Source: Prevotella sp. (GTDB lineage: Bacteria; Bacteroidota; Bacteroidia; Bacteroidales; Bacteroidaceae). Taken from it: DNA of 64,000 bases. The notes under the pieces are model-generated. The model did no database searches and was not told where the DNA came from. It saw only the letters and a list, made by a program, of their open reading frames with translations. The stretch lies in NCBI GenBank assembly GCA_017475265.1, contig JAFVFY010000051.1, positions 1-64,000 on the forward strand, read 5' to 3'. The translations under genes and the position numbers were made by a program. This document shows, piece after piece, positions 29,504-37,474 of the stretch (the stretch's first letter is position 1; each line of letters opens with the position of its first letter).

Positions 29504-30946
29504 ATGCAATATTATAGCACCAACCACCAGGCCCCTTTGGCCGATTTACGCAAGGCCGTCGTCAAAGGACTGGCCGAAGACCGTGGGCTTTACATGCCCA
29601 AGAAGATTCACAAGCTGCCGAAAGCATTCCTCGAGGACATGCCCTCCATGAAGTTCCGAGACATTGCCTACAACGTGGCTGCCGCCTTCTTCGGCGACGA
29701 CGTGGACAATGACGCACTCCAAGACTTGGTATACGACACCCTTTCCTTCGACTGTCCCATCGTGAAGGTCGAAGAGAACATCTATGCACTTGAGCTGTTC
29801 CATGGCCCGACCTTGGCTTTTAAAGACGTGGGCGCAAGGTTCATGGCAAGGCTGCTACAGTACTTTTTGAGAATGGAGAATGGAGATTTGAGATTTGAGA
29901 TGTCTGAATCACAAAACTCAAAACTCAAAACTCAAACCTCAAATCAAGTGAACGTTCTCGTGGCTACTAGCGGCGATACCGGATCGGCTGTGGCCAACGG
30001 CTTCCTCGGCGTGGAGGGTATTCACGTCTACGTGCTCTATCCCAAGGGAAAGGTGAGCCCCATCCAGGAGTGCCAGTTCACTACGCTGGGCAAGAACATT
30101 ACGGCAGTAGAGGTGGACGGCGTCTTCGACGATTGTCAGGCACTGGTCAAGAGCGCCTTCATGGACAAGGAGCTGAACGAGCACATGATGCTCACCTCGG
30201 CCAACTCCATCAACGTGGCCCGCTTCCTGCCTCAGGCGTTCTATTACTTTAATGCGGTGGCACGTCTGTTGAGAGTTCAGAGTTCAGAGTTGAGAGACTT
30301 TACATCTGATAACAACGGTAAAGTCTCTGAACACTCAACTCTCAACTCTCAACCAGTTATCTGTGTTCCCTCCGGCAATTTCGGCAACATCTGTGCCGCC
30401 CTCTTCGGTCACCAGATGGGTATGCCCGTCAAGCGGTTCATCGCTGCGAACAACGCCAACGACGTGTTCTACAACTACTTGCAGACGGGTGTCTATACCC
30501 CGCAACCGAGCATTCAGACACTGGCAAACGCTATGGACGTGGGCGACCCGTCGAACTTCGCACGCATCATAGACCTCTACAGCAAGGGCGGAAAGCTCTC
30601 GCCTGAAGAGACCCATCGCAAGATTACGAAGCTCATCAGCGGAGCCACCTATACCGACGACCAGATACGTCAGACCATGCGCCAGTGCTATAAAGAGACG
30701 GGCTACATACTCGACCCGCACGGTGCTTGCGGCTATCAAGCCCTGAAAGACCAACTGAAGCCTGGCGAGGTAGGCATCTTCTGCGAGACGGCCCATCCAG
30801 CAAAGTTCAAGGAGAAGGTAGACGAAATCCTGGGTATCGACGTCGAAATACCCGACCGTCTGGCCGCCTTCATGAAGGGCGAGAAGCAGAGCGTCCCCAT
30901 GACGAAGGACTTCGAGGACTTCAAGCGCTACCTTTTGACAGAATAA
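29504..30946 (+). CDS. thrC: Threonine synthase with two translated hairpin insertions
   Basis: 480 residues. PLP enzyme that converts O-phosphohomoserine to threonine. The PLP lysine lies in HGPTLAFKDVGARF, and the phosphate-binding loop is VATSGDTGSAVANGF. Further conserved blocks are LTSANSINVARFLPQ and VPSGNFGNICAALFG. Two segments interrupt family sequence: RMENGDLRFEMSESQNSKLKTQTSNQ between LLQYFL and VNVLVATSGD, and RVQSSELRDFTSDNN...HSTLNSQ between NAVARLL and PVICVPSGN. Both are translations of family C hairpin elements. The frame is intact and the catalytic regions are preserved, so the enzyme is probably active. Confidence 0.96.
   Translation: MQYYSTNHQAPLADLRKAVVKGLAEDRGLYMPKKIHKLPKAFLEDMPSMKFRDIAYNVAAAFFGDDVDNDALQDLVYDTLSFDCPIVKVEENIYALELFHGPTLAFKDVGARFMARLLQYFLRMENGDLRFEMSESQNSKLKTQTSNQVNVLVATSGDTGSAVANGFLGVEGIHVYVLYPKGKVSPIQECQFTTLGKNITAVEVDGVFDDCQALVKSAFMDKELNEHMMLTSANSINVARFLPQAFYYFNAVARLLRVQSSELRDFTSDNNGKVSEHSTLNSQPVICVPSGNFGNICAALFGHQMGMPVKRFIAANNANDVFYNYLQTGVYTPQPSIQTLANAMDVGDPSNFARIIDLYSKGGKLSPEETHRKITKLISGATYTDDQIRQTMRQCYKETGYILDPHGACGYQALKDQLKPGEVGIFCETAHPAKFKEKVDEILGIDVEIPDRLAAFMKGEKQSVPMTKDFEDFKRYLLTE
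29866..29946. repeat. Family C hairpin element, first copy in thrC
   Basis: A left arm of TTTGAGA-type units (29866-29899) faces a right arm of CTCAAAA-type units (about 29911-29946) around a centre of about 11 bp. It is read through in frame. Confidence 0.75.
30268..30353. repeat. Family C hairpin element, second copy in thrC
   Basis: 36 bp arms at 30268-30303 and 30318-30353 are inverted copies with about four mismatches, around a 14 bp centre. The C at 30285 where the partner arm predicts G turns a TGA into TCA in the thrC frame. Confidence 0.85.
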
Positions 30947-31061
30947 GACTTTAGGACTTCAGACTACAGACTTTAGACTACAGACTTTAGGACTACAGAC
31001 TACAGACTTTAGGACTACAGACTTTAGATTTTAGACTACAGACTTTAGACTACAGACAGAA
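30947..31061. repeat. Family E repeat tract between thrC and the ferredoxin oxidoreductase operon
   Basis: About eight imperfect copies of the GACTACAGACTTTAG unit fill nearly the whole 139 bp gap. No promoter box was recognised for the operon that follows. Confidence 0.82.
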
Positions 31062-31085
31062 CCAAACTAAATAAATAAAGCAATC

Positions 31086-31313
31086 ATGGCAAAAATGAAA
31101 GGTGCTATCGTCGTTGACACGACGCGGTGCAAAGGCTGCTCACTATGTATCGTGGCCTGTCCGTGCAAAGTCATCGAGATGGCAGGAAAAGTCAATGTGC
31201 ACGGCTACCCCTATGTGGAGCCTAAGAACATGGACTCGTGTGTGGGTTGCGCTTCGTGCGCTATCGTATGCCCTGACGGGTGTATCACTGTTTACCGTAA
31301 AAAAGTTGAATAG
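31086..31313 (+). CDS. 2-oxoacid:ferredoxin oxidoreductase delta (ferredoxin) subunit
   Basis: 75 residues with two 4Fe-4S motifs, CKGCSLCIVACPC and CVGCASCAIVCPD. Small electron-carrying subunit of a four-subunit 2-oxoacid (2-oxoglutarate or branched-chain 2-oxoacid) ferredoxin oxidoreductase. It is followed after 2 bp by the alpha subunit, in the order delta-alpha-beta-gamma. Confidence 0.92.
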   Translation: MAKMKGAIVVDTTRCKGCSLCIVACPCKVIEMAGKVNVHGYPYVEPKNMDSCVGCASCAIVCPDGCITVYRKKVE

Positions 31314-31315
31314 GA

Positions 31316-32410
31316 ATGGCTGAAGAAAGAGAAGTTGTATTAATGAAAGGCAACGAGGCTATTGCCCGTGCTGCCATTCGTTGCGGCGTGGACGGCTATT
31401 TTGGCTATCCCATCACCCCGCAGAGTGAAGTAATCGAGACGCTGGCCGAGCTGAAGCCTTGGGAGACCACTGGTATGCAGGTAGTGCAGGCCGAGAGCGA
31501 GCTGGCTTCCATCTATATGGTCTATGGCGCTGCCGGAGCCGGCAAGAAGGCCATGACCTCGTCATCATCGCCCGGTGTGGCCCTCATGCAGGAGGGTATC
31601 ACCTACCTGGCTGGTGCTGAGCTGCCCGCACTCATCGTGAACGTGCAACGTGGTGGTCCCGGACTGGGTACAATTCAGCCTTCACAGGGCGACTATTTCC
31701 AGGCTACTCGTGGCGGTGGCAATGGTGACTACCAGACCATCGTGCTTGCCCCTGCCTCGGTTCAGGAAATGGCCGACTTCGTAGACCTGGCTTTCGAGCT
31801 GGCCTTCAAGTATCGTAACCCCGCCATGATTCTCTCTGATGGTGTTATCGGACAGATGATGGAAAAAGTGGTTCTTCCGCCCTTTAAGCCCCGTCGCACC
31901 GACGAGGAAGTCATCGCGCAATGTCCCTGGGCTTCGACGGGAAAGACAAAAGACCGACAGCGCAACGTCATCACCTCGCTGGAACTGAAGCCTGAAATCA
32001 TGGAGCAGCGCAACCTGCACCTGCAGGCCAAGTATGCCGAGATTCGTGAAAAGGAGGTACGCTACGAGACACAGCTCATGGACGATGCAGAATACATGAT
32101 TGTTGCTTTCGGCTCTGCCGCCCGTATCGCCGAGAAGAGCGTCGAGCTGGCCCGTGCCGAAGGTATCAAGGTGGGACTCTTCCGTCCCATCACCGTCTGG
32201 CCCTTCCCAACTAAGCAGATTGCCACAATGGCACAAGGCAAGAAGGGTGTGTTGGTTGTAGAAATCAACGCCGGACAGATGGTGCAGGATGTACGCTTGG
32301 CCATCAACGGTGCCGAGCCTGTTGAGCACTTCGGACGCCTTGGAGGTATCGTGCCCGACCCAGAGGAAATCGTTAGCGCTTTGAAAGCAAAGCTAATGAA
32401 TAACGAATAA
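31316..32410 (+). CDS. vorB: 2-oxoacid:ferredoxin oxidoreductase alpha subunit (VorB/KorA type)
   Basis: 364 residues. Pyrimidine-type half and C-terminal domain of the oxidative decarboxylase that makes acyl-CoA and reduced ferredoxin. Conserved are MKGNEAIARAAIRCGVDGYFGYPITPQSEV, the TSSSSPGVALMQEG loop, and RPITVWPFPTKQI. Substrate specificity (3-methyl-2-oxobutanoate versus 2-oxoglutarate) is not readable, so the symbol follows common Bacteroidales naming. It lies 12 bp upstream of the beta subunit gene. Confidence 0.92.
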   Translation: MAEEREVVLMKGNEAIARAAIRCGVDGYFGYPITPQSEVIETLAELKPWETTGMQVVQAESELASIYMVYGAAGAGKKAMTSSSSPGVALMQEGITYLAGAELPALIVNVQRGGPGLGTIQPSQGDYFQATRGGGNGDYQTIVLAPASVQEMADFVDLAFELAFKYRNPAMILSDGVIGQMMEKVVLPPFKPRRTDEEVIAQCPWASTGKTKDRQRNVITSLELKPEIMEQRNLHLQAKYAEIREKEVRYETQLMDDAEYMIVAFGSAARIAEKSVELARAEGIKVGLFRPITVWPFPTKQIATMAQGKKGVLVVEINAGQMVQDVRLAINGAEPVEHFGRLGGIVPDPEEIVSALKAKLMNNE

Positions 32411-32422
32411 AGAATAAAGATT

Positions 32423-33187
32423 ATGGAAGAGAACAAGATTATAGCACCAGAAAACCTGGTATACAAGAAACCGTCGCTCCTGAACGACAACAACATGCAC
32501 TACTGTCCGGGATGCTCTCACGGCGTGGTGCACAAGCTCATCGCTGAGGTCATCGAGGAGATGGGCCTGGAGGAGAAGGCAGTAGGTGTAAGCCCTGTGG
32601 GTTGCGCCGTCTTCGCGTACAATTATATTGATATAGACTGGCAGGAGGCTGCCCACGGACGTGCTCCCGCATTGGCCACTGGCATCAAGCGTTGCTGGCC
32701 CGACCGACTGGTATTCACCTATCAGGGTGACGGCGACCTGGCTTGTATTGGTACCTGTGAGACCATACATGCCTTGAACCGTGGCGAGAACATCGTCATC
32801 ATCTTTGTCAACAATGCCATCTATGGCATGACAGGCGGACAGATGGCTCCCACCACGCTCATCGGCCAGAAGACCGCCACCTGCCCTTACGGCCGTGACC
32901 CGAAGCTGCATGGTTATCCCCTGAAGATGGCCGATATCGCTGCCGGGCTTGAGGGCACCTGCTACGTCACCCGTCAGTCGGTGGAGAGCGTCGCCAGCAT
33001 CAACAAGGCAAAGAAAGCCCTTCGCAAGGCTTTCCAGGCTTCGATGGACGGCAAAGGAAGCTCGCTTGTAGAGTTCGTAAGCACCTGCAATAGCGGCTGG
33101 AAGCTCACTCCCCAGCAGGCCAATGAATGGATGAAGGAACACATGTTCCCCTTCTACCCGAAGGGAGACTTAAAGGATACTATCTAA
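32423..33187 (+). CDS. 2-oxoacid:ferredoxin oxidoreductase beta (TPP-binding) subunit
   Basis: 254 residues. Binds thiamine diphosphate: YCPGCSHGVVHKLIAEV, then YQGDGDLACIGTCETIHALNRGENIVIIFVNNAIYGMTGGQM, which contains the GDG...N TPP/Mg motif. The family B palindromic element starts directly after its stop codon and separates it from the gamma gene. Confidence 0.93.
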   Translation: MEENKIIAPENLVYKKPSLLNDNNMHYCPGCSHGVVHKLIAEVIEEMGLEEKAVGVSPVGCAVFAYNYIDIDWQEAAHGRAPALATGIKRCWPDRLVFTYQGDGDLACIGTCETIHALNRGENIVIIFVNNAIYGMTGGQMAPTTLIGQKTATCPYGRDPKLHGYPLKMADIAAGLEGTCYVTRQSVESVASINKAKKALRKAFQASMDGKGSSLVEFVSTCNSGWKLTPQQANEWMKEHMFPFYPKGDLKDTI

Positions 33188-33306
33188 GCCCCCTAAGTTT
33201 GGGGGTTGGGGGTCTGAACAAGCGCAGACGCCCTTCGAAGTATTAATATAGATTAATGGGTCTGATGCCCGCTTGTTCAGACCCCCACCCCCCTAACTTA
33301 GGGGGC
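33188..33306. repeat. Complete family B palindromic element inside the oxidoreductase operon
   Basis: 37 bp arms at 33188-33224 and 33270-33306 are inverted copies with about two mismatches (arm: GCCCCCTAAGTT, GGGGGTTGGGGGTCTG, AACAAGCG). The centre of 45 bp differs from that of the copy at 47662. The first part of each arm is itself a hairpin (CCCCCTAAnTTnGGGGG). It lies between the beta and gamma genes. Confidence 0.88.
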
Positions 33307-33313
33307 TACGAAG

Positions 33314-33859
33314 ATGAAGAAAGAAATTATCATAGCCGGTTTCGGCGGCCAGGGTGTCCTCTCAATGGGCAAAATCCTGGCATATAGCGGTCTGATGGAA
33401 GACAAAGAGGTTACCTGGATGCCCGCCTACGGCCCTGAGCAGCGCGGCGGTACGGCCAATGTCACCGTTATCGTCAGCGACGACCGTATCTCGTCACCCA
33501 TCCTCAGCAAGTACGATATCGCCATCGTGCTCAACCAGCCCTCATTGGAGAAGTTCGAGCCGAAGCTGAAGCCCGGCGGCATACTCATCTACGACAGCTA
33601 CGGCATTATCAACCCGCCGACGCGCAAGGACATTACTGTCTACAAGATTGACGCCATGGACAAGGCTGCCGAGATGAAGAACGGCAAAATCTTCAACATG
33701 ATTGTCCTCGGCGGTCTGCTGAAGGTTGCTCCCGTCGTAGGTATGGGCGGCGTGGAGAAAGCCCTGAAGAAGACCCTTCCCGAGCGTCACCACAATCTCA
33801 TCCCGCTGAACATGCAGGCACTTGAGGAAGGCGGAAAGATTATTGAAGAGGTGAAATAA
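33314..33859 (+). CDS. 2-oxoacid:ferredoxin oxidoreductase gamma subunit
   Basis: 181 residues: KKEIIIAGFGGQGVLSMGKILAYSGLMEDKEVTWMPAYGPEQRGGTANVTVIVSD is the typical gamma start (given here only as a family match), followed by LNQPSLEKFEPKLKPGGILIYDS. It completes the four-subunit enzyme; the beta-to-gamma gap is enlarged by the family B element, which leaves 7 bp before this ATG. Confidence 0.92.
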   Translation: MKKEIIIAGFGGQGVLSMGKILAYSGLMEDKEVTWMPAYGPEQRGGTANVTVIVSDDRISSPILSKYDIAIVLNQPSLEKFEPKLKPGGILIYDSYGIINPPTRKDITVYKIDAMDKAAEMKNGKIFNMIVLGGLLKVAPVVGMGGVEKALKKTLPERHHNLIPLNMQALEEGGKIIEEVK

Positions 33860-33878
33860 CGACGAACGTATTGTCTTT

Positions 33879-34781
33879 GTGAAGAAATTCCTGTCATACG
33901 TTTGCCTAACCTTACTAGCCCTCGTCATCATTGACGTGCTCTATGGTTTTGCGATGGAGAAGTTGTCGGGAAACCGATACGTTTCTTCAATAGACCACAT
34001 AAGGGAAGCCCACGAGGATATTGCCATCATTGGCTCCTCGCGGGCTAACCATCATTATGACCCGCAGCTGCTCTCAGACAGTCTGAACCTCACGGCCTAC
34101 AACTACGGTATTGAGGGGCTCAACATCTTAGCCGACAAGGCCGTACTTTCCATGCTCATCAACCAGTCGGAGAAGAAGCCGCAGATGGTCATTCTCGACC
34201 TCTCGGAGTCAGACATCTGCGATGTTCAGGGCTGGAACACCGAGCATCTGAGCCTCCTTTATCCTTACGCCGATGTTTCTGCCGTTGATAGCCTGTTCGC
34301 CGACGTCATAGACCCTCGCGAGTATTTCTTCGTGCGATATTCCAAGCTCTACCGTCACAACTCGAATATCCTGGACTATCTCAAGCCCAAGCGCGCCAAG
34401 GGTCAGCGGCATGAGAATGGTTTCACGCCTTTGGAAGGAACTTGGTCAGGCGAGCCCTTGGAACCGACTACCGGCTATGATGTTAGCCCGCAGAAGCTGG
34501 ACTATCTGGAACGTTGCATCAAGCTTTGTGCCGACAACGACGTGCTCCTTGTGCTCTCCACCTCGCCAAACTATAACCGTCTGCCAAAGGAACGTAATTG
34601 GATTAGGGCTATAGAAAAGGTGGCACATGAGCACCACCTAACCTATCTTTACCACGAGCAAGATGCTGAGTTCCTCTCACATCCTGACTGGTTCAACGAA
34701 CCCTATCACCTTAATGCCGAAGGGGCAGAAATCTTTACCCGGAAGATTATTCCCGAGCTGCCCTGCTCTCATCAGGACTGA
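33879..34781 (+). CDS. Membrane-anchored SGNH-like protein, function unknown
   Basis: 300 residues from a GTG start. One N-terminal membrane anchor (FLSYVCLTLLALVIIDVLYGFAM) precedes an extracytoplasmic domain with an SGNH-like first block (DIAIIGSSRANHHYDPQLL). It also has a final PYHLNAEGAEIFTRKI, where the Asp/His dyad may sit (DWFNEPYHLNAEG). This resembles the DUF1574/AlgX-type SGNH proteins that modify surface polysaccharides. It begins 19 bp after the gamma subunit gene and its end overlaps sufE, on the other strand, by 10 bp. Confidence 0.7.
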   Translation: MKKFLSYVCLTLLALVIIDVLYGFAMEKLSGNRYVSSIDHIREAHEDIAIIGSSRANHHYDPQLLSDSLNLTAYNYGIEGLNILADKAVLSMLINQSEKKPQMVILDLSESDICDVQGWNTEHLSLLYPYADVSAVDSLFADVIDPREYFFVRYSKLYRHNSNILDYLKPKRAKGQRHENGFTPLEGTWSGEPLEPTTGYDVSPQKLDYLERCIKLCADNDVLLVLSTSPNYNRLPKERNWIRAIEKVAHEHHLTYLYHEQDAEFLSHPDWFNEPYHLNAEGAEIFTRKIIPELPCSHQD

Positions 34782-35206
34782 CCGATTTTTGTCTGAAAGG
34801 CCAAGGCATAGAGGTGTATCTGCTTAATCATTGCCAACAGACCATTGCTTCGCGTGGGTGAAAGATGCTCACGCAGGCCTATGCGGTCGATGAAGTAGAG
34901 GTCGGCACTGAGGATGTCCTTAGGCGTCTGCTCGTCGAACACACGTATAAGCAACGCCACGATTCCCTTTACTATCAATGCATCGCTCTCAGCCTGGAAG
35001 TGTATGCGCTCTCCGTCGAAGTCGGCCCGCAACCACACGCGGCTCTGACAACCGTCAATGAGGTTCTGCTCCGTCTTGTATTTCTCGTCAAGGGGTTCCT
35101 GCTGACCAGCTATGTCAATGAGCAGCTGGTAGCGGTCCATCCAGTCGTCGAAGTCCTGAAACTCCTCGATGATTTCGTCTTGTCTTTCGTTAATTGTTTC
35201 CACCAT
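34772..35206 (-). CDS. sufE: SufE-family iron-sulfur assembly protein
   Basis: 144 residues. Accepts sulfur from SufS on a conserved Cys, here in NLIDGCQSRVWL. Other family features are the N-terminal EIIEEFQDFDDWMDRYQLLIDIA and the C-terminal LREHLSPTRSNGLLAMI. No sufS or sufBCD gene is in the window. It converges with the SGNH-like gene. Confidence 0.93.
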   Translation of the reverse strand: MVETINERQDEIIEEFQDFDDWMDRYQLLIDIAGQQEPLDEKYKTEQNLIDGCQSRVWLRADFDGERIHFQAESDALIVKGIVALLIRVFDEQTPKDILSADLYFIDRIGLREHLSPTRSNGLLAMIKQIHLYALAFQTKIGQS

Positions 35207-35209
35207 TTG

Positions 35210-35247
35210 TATTTACTATTTACGGATTTTCTATTTACGATTTTATA
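35210..35247. repeat. Family D/F AT-rich repeat between DUF2752 gene and sufE
   Basis: Imperfect units of TATTTACTATTTACGGATTTT, continuous with the type at 36250 and 38320. They fill the gap between the two genes. Confidence 0.5.
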
Positions 35248-35619
35248 CTAAAGGTCATAGACATTCCTGATGACGAACCACGCCAGGAATGTTACGATAT
35301 AGAATCCCAGCATGTAGCGATGTCCGAGCACATGCCCTACCCTACTCTTCGTCCTTCCTGCCGGCATTACCTTTTCAATAACGAGTGCCAGCACGTATGG
35401 AATGGTAAGTACCAGCCAGTAGTTATAGGCCAAGGCCTCGGCAAAGCGTCCGTGAAGGGCGGCATGAGCAGCCCGCATCAATCCGCAGCCGGGACAACTG
35501 AGGCCCGTGAACTGTTTCACCAGGCAATGTGGCATCCACTTGTAGTCAATAGGGTTGAACATGTATAAAATGCCCAACCCTAAGACTATCAGCAAAATGT
35601 AAAGTGCTTTTCTCCTCAA
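35248..35619 (-). CDS. DUF2752 membrane protein
   Basis: 123 residues with three hydrophobic segments. The family signature is present: FTGLSCPGCGLMRAAHAALHGRFAEALAYN. The function of DUF2752 is not known. It lies 4 bp downstream of the DUF975 gene and is probably cotranscribed with it. Confidence 0.88.
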   Translation of the reverse strand: MRRKALYILLIVLGLGILYMFNPIDYKWMPHCLVKQFTGLSCPGCGLMRAAHAALHGRFAEALAYNYWLVLTIPYVLALVIEKVMPAGRTKSRVGHVLGHRYMLGFYIVTFLAWFVIRNVYDL

Positions 35620-35623
35620 CTTA

Positions 35624-36244
35624 TTAATATACGACTTCCCGTGTCTCTGCCTTCAGGTCCTCATAGTAGTGAGCCAGCGTGGTGTACATATAAGGCTCAA
35701 GGAACAAGAAACCGAAGCCACAGGTCAACGTGGCGAGGATAATCCATCCGAGGAAGCTAAGCCAAAGCATAAACAGCTCCATCTTGTGACCCTTCATCAT
35801 TTCCATGCTACGCTTCATTGCATCTGTAGCGCTCACCTGGGGGTTGTCCTTCAGGATGAAGGAAGTCTGCGAAAACATCAATGCGACGATAACACCAGGC
35901 ACGATGAGCAACGCTAAGCCGATGGCCTCGCAAATAAACACGAGGAGCCCTGTCAGAAAGATGCGCACAAAGTCATTGTAACCGTCGAAGAGCCGACCGT
36001 AGCTGATGTCACTATTGCGGATAAGACGGAGGAAATACACAGCAAAACCCCAACTCAGAGGCAGACACAACAATGCCCAGATGCCTTGCGCTCCCATACC
36101 GGTGTATGGGTCAAAGGGGAGACTCACTATGGAGGCAACACCTCCAGAGATGAGAAGATAGAAGATTGTGGCAATGACACCCTCCACCCATTTTCCTTCG
36201 AGCGACTTCAGCGCCCGGTCCTTGTAAGTTTGATTGTTTCCCAT
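35624..36244 (-). CDS. DUF975-family integral membrane protein
   Basis: 206 residues with about five membrane segments. Family features are KDRALKSLEGKW at the start, FFSWGF-like LSWGFAVYFLRLIRN, and SFILKDNPQVSATDAMKRSMEMMKGHKMELFMLWLSFLGW. Function is unknown. It forms a pair with the DUF2752 gene. Confidence 0.87.
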   Translation of the reverse strand: MGNNQTYKDRALKSLEGKWVEGVIATIFYLLISGGVASIVSLPFDPYTGMGAQGIWALLCLPLSWGFAVYFLRLIRNSDISYGRLFDGYNDFVRIFLTGLLVFICEAIGLALLIVPGVIVALMFSQTSFILKDNPQVSATDAMKRSMEMMKGHKMELFMLWLSFLGWIILATLTCGFGFLFLEPYMYTTLAHYYEDLKAETREVVY

Positions 36245-36249
36245 AATGA

Positions 36250-36285
36250 TGATTTTCGATTTACTGATTTTCGATTTACGATTTG
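36250..36285. repeat. Family D repeat upstream of the DUF975 gene
   Basis: Units of GATTTTCGATTTAC, followed by a short ACTCTTAACTACTAACTCC tract to about 36325 that reaches the 3' end of ilvE. Confidence 0.6.
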
Positions 36286-36319
36286 TTTGTCAGATTAACT
36301 CTTAACTACTAACTCCTAA

Positions 36320-37336
36320 CTACTCAATCACCACGGTCGTCCATCCGTGCTGGTCCTCAATCTCACCGTACTGAATACCACGCAGGGTGTCGTAGAGCTT
36401 CTTCGAGACGGGGCCGGGCTTGTCGCCGAAGGAATAGCGCTTGCCGGTATCGAGGTCATCGATATAGCTGATAGGCGAAATGACGGCAGCCGTACCGCAG
36501 GCACCTGCTTCCTCGAAGGTCTCCAGCTCCTCCTCGGGAATAGGCCGACGCTCCACCTTCAGCCCCAAATCCTCTGCTACCTGCATCAACGACTTGTTCG
36601 TGATAGAGGGCAGAATCGAGGTCGATTTCGGTGTAACATACGTATTATCCTTGATGCCGAAGAAGTTGGCCGCACCACACTCGTCCATATACTTCTTCTC
36701 CTTCGCGTCGAGGTAGAACTCACAGGCGTAGCCCTTCTCGTGAGCCAGGTTATTGGCAAAGAGCGAGGCGGCATAGTTACCACCCACCTTGTACTTACCC
36801 GTTCCGAGCGGAGCCGAGCGGTCGTAGTCGCGAATGATGACGTAGGGATTGGCGGCGAAGCCTCCCTTGAAGTACGGGCCAACGGGCGTGACGAAGATGA
36901 GGAAGCAATATTCCTTGGCAGGATGCACACCCACCTGGGCGCTTGTACCGATGAGCAGCGGGCGAATGTAGAGCGTAGCACCACTCTCGTAGGTGGGAAT
37001 CCACTCCTGATTCAGGCGCACCACCTTCTTCACCATCTCGCAGAACAGCTCCGTCGACACCTCCGGCATCAAAATGCCCCGGCAGGTCGACTGCAGGCGG
37101 GCAGCGTTCTCTTCCATGCGGAACACACGCACCTTGCCGTCCTTGCAACGATAAGCCTTCAGGCCCTCGAAAGCCTCCTGACCGTAGTGCAGGCACGTAG
37201 CGGCCATGTGCAGTTTCAGATACTCGTCGGAGCAGACCTCAATCTCTCCCCATTTACCGTCGCGATAGTAGCAACGCACATTGTAGTCGGTCTTCATGTA
37301 GCCAAACGACAGACTACCCCAGTCTAAGTTCTTCAT
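36320..37336 (-). CDS. ilvE: Branched-chain amino acid aminotransferase
   Basis: 338 residues. PLP aminotransferase for the last step of Val, Leu and Ile synthesis (or first of their breakdown). Conserved blocks are CLHYGQEAFEGLKAYR, LYIRPLLIGTSAQVGVHPA, the PLP lysine region GTGKYKVGGNYAASL, and FEEAGACGTAAVISPI. It has its own promoter box at 37367-37375 and is divergent from the transketolase genes. It could supply the branched 2-oxoacids used by the oxidoreductase at 31-34 kb. Confidence 0.96.
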   Translation of the reverse strand: MKNLDWGSLSFGYMKTDYNVRCYYRDGKWGEIEVCSDEYLKLHMAATCLHYGQEAFEGLKAYRCKDGKVRVFRMEENAARLQSTCRGILMPEVSTELFCEMVKKVVRLNQEWIPTYESGATLYIRPLLIGTSAQVGVHPAKEYCFLIFVTPVGPYFKGGFAANPYVIIRDYDRSAPLGTGKYKVGGNYAASLFANNLAHEKGYACEFYLDAKEKKYMDECGAANFFGIKDNTYVTPKSTSILPSITNKSLMQVAEDLGLKVERRPIPEEELETFEEAGACGTAAVISPISYIDDLDTGKRYSFGDKPGPVSKKLYDTLRGIQYGEIEDQHGWTTVVIE

Positions 37337-37366
37337 ATCAATAATTGTTTATCGATTAATCGTAGT

Positions 37367-37375
37367 GCAAAGGTA
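37367..37375 (-). promoter_or_regulatory. -7 box TACCTTTGC for ilvE
   Basis: Minus strand, 31 bp before the ATG at 37336. Confidence 0.72.
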
Positions 37376-37437
37376 GGTATTTTTCTGTTATCACCAAACT
37401 TTTTCTGCTTTTTTAGCTTATTTACATGAAATTTTCT

Positions 37438-37446
37438 TACCTTTGC
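37438..37446 (+). promoter_or_regulatory. -7 box TACCTTTGC for the transketolase genes
   Basis: 29 bp before the ATG at 37475. Confidence 0.72.
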
Positions 37447-37474
37447 ATCCAGAAATCCCAACTAATCGTTAATC

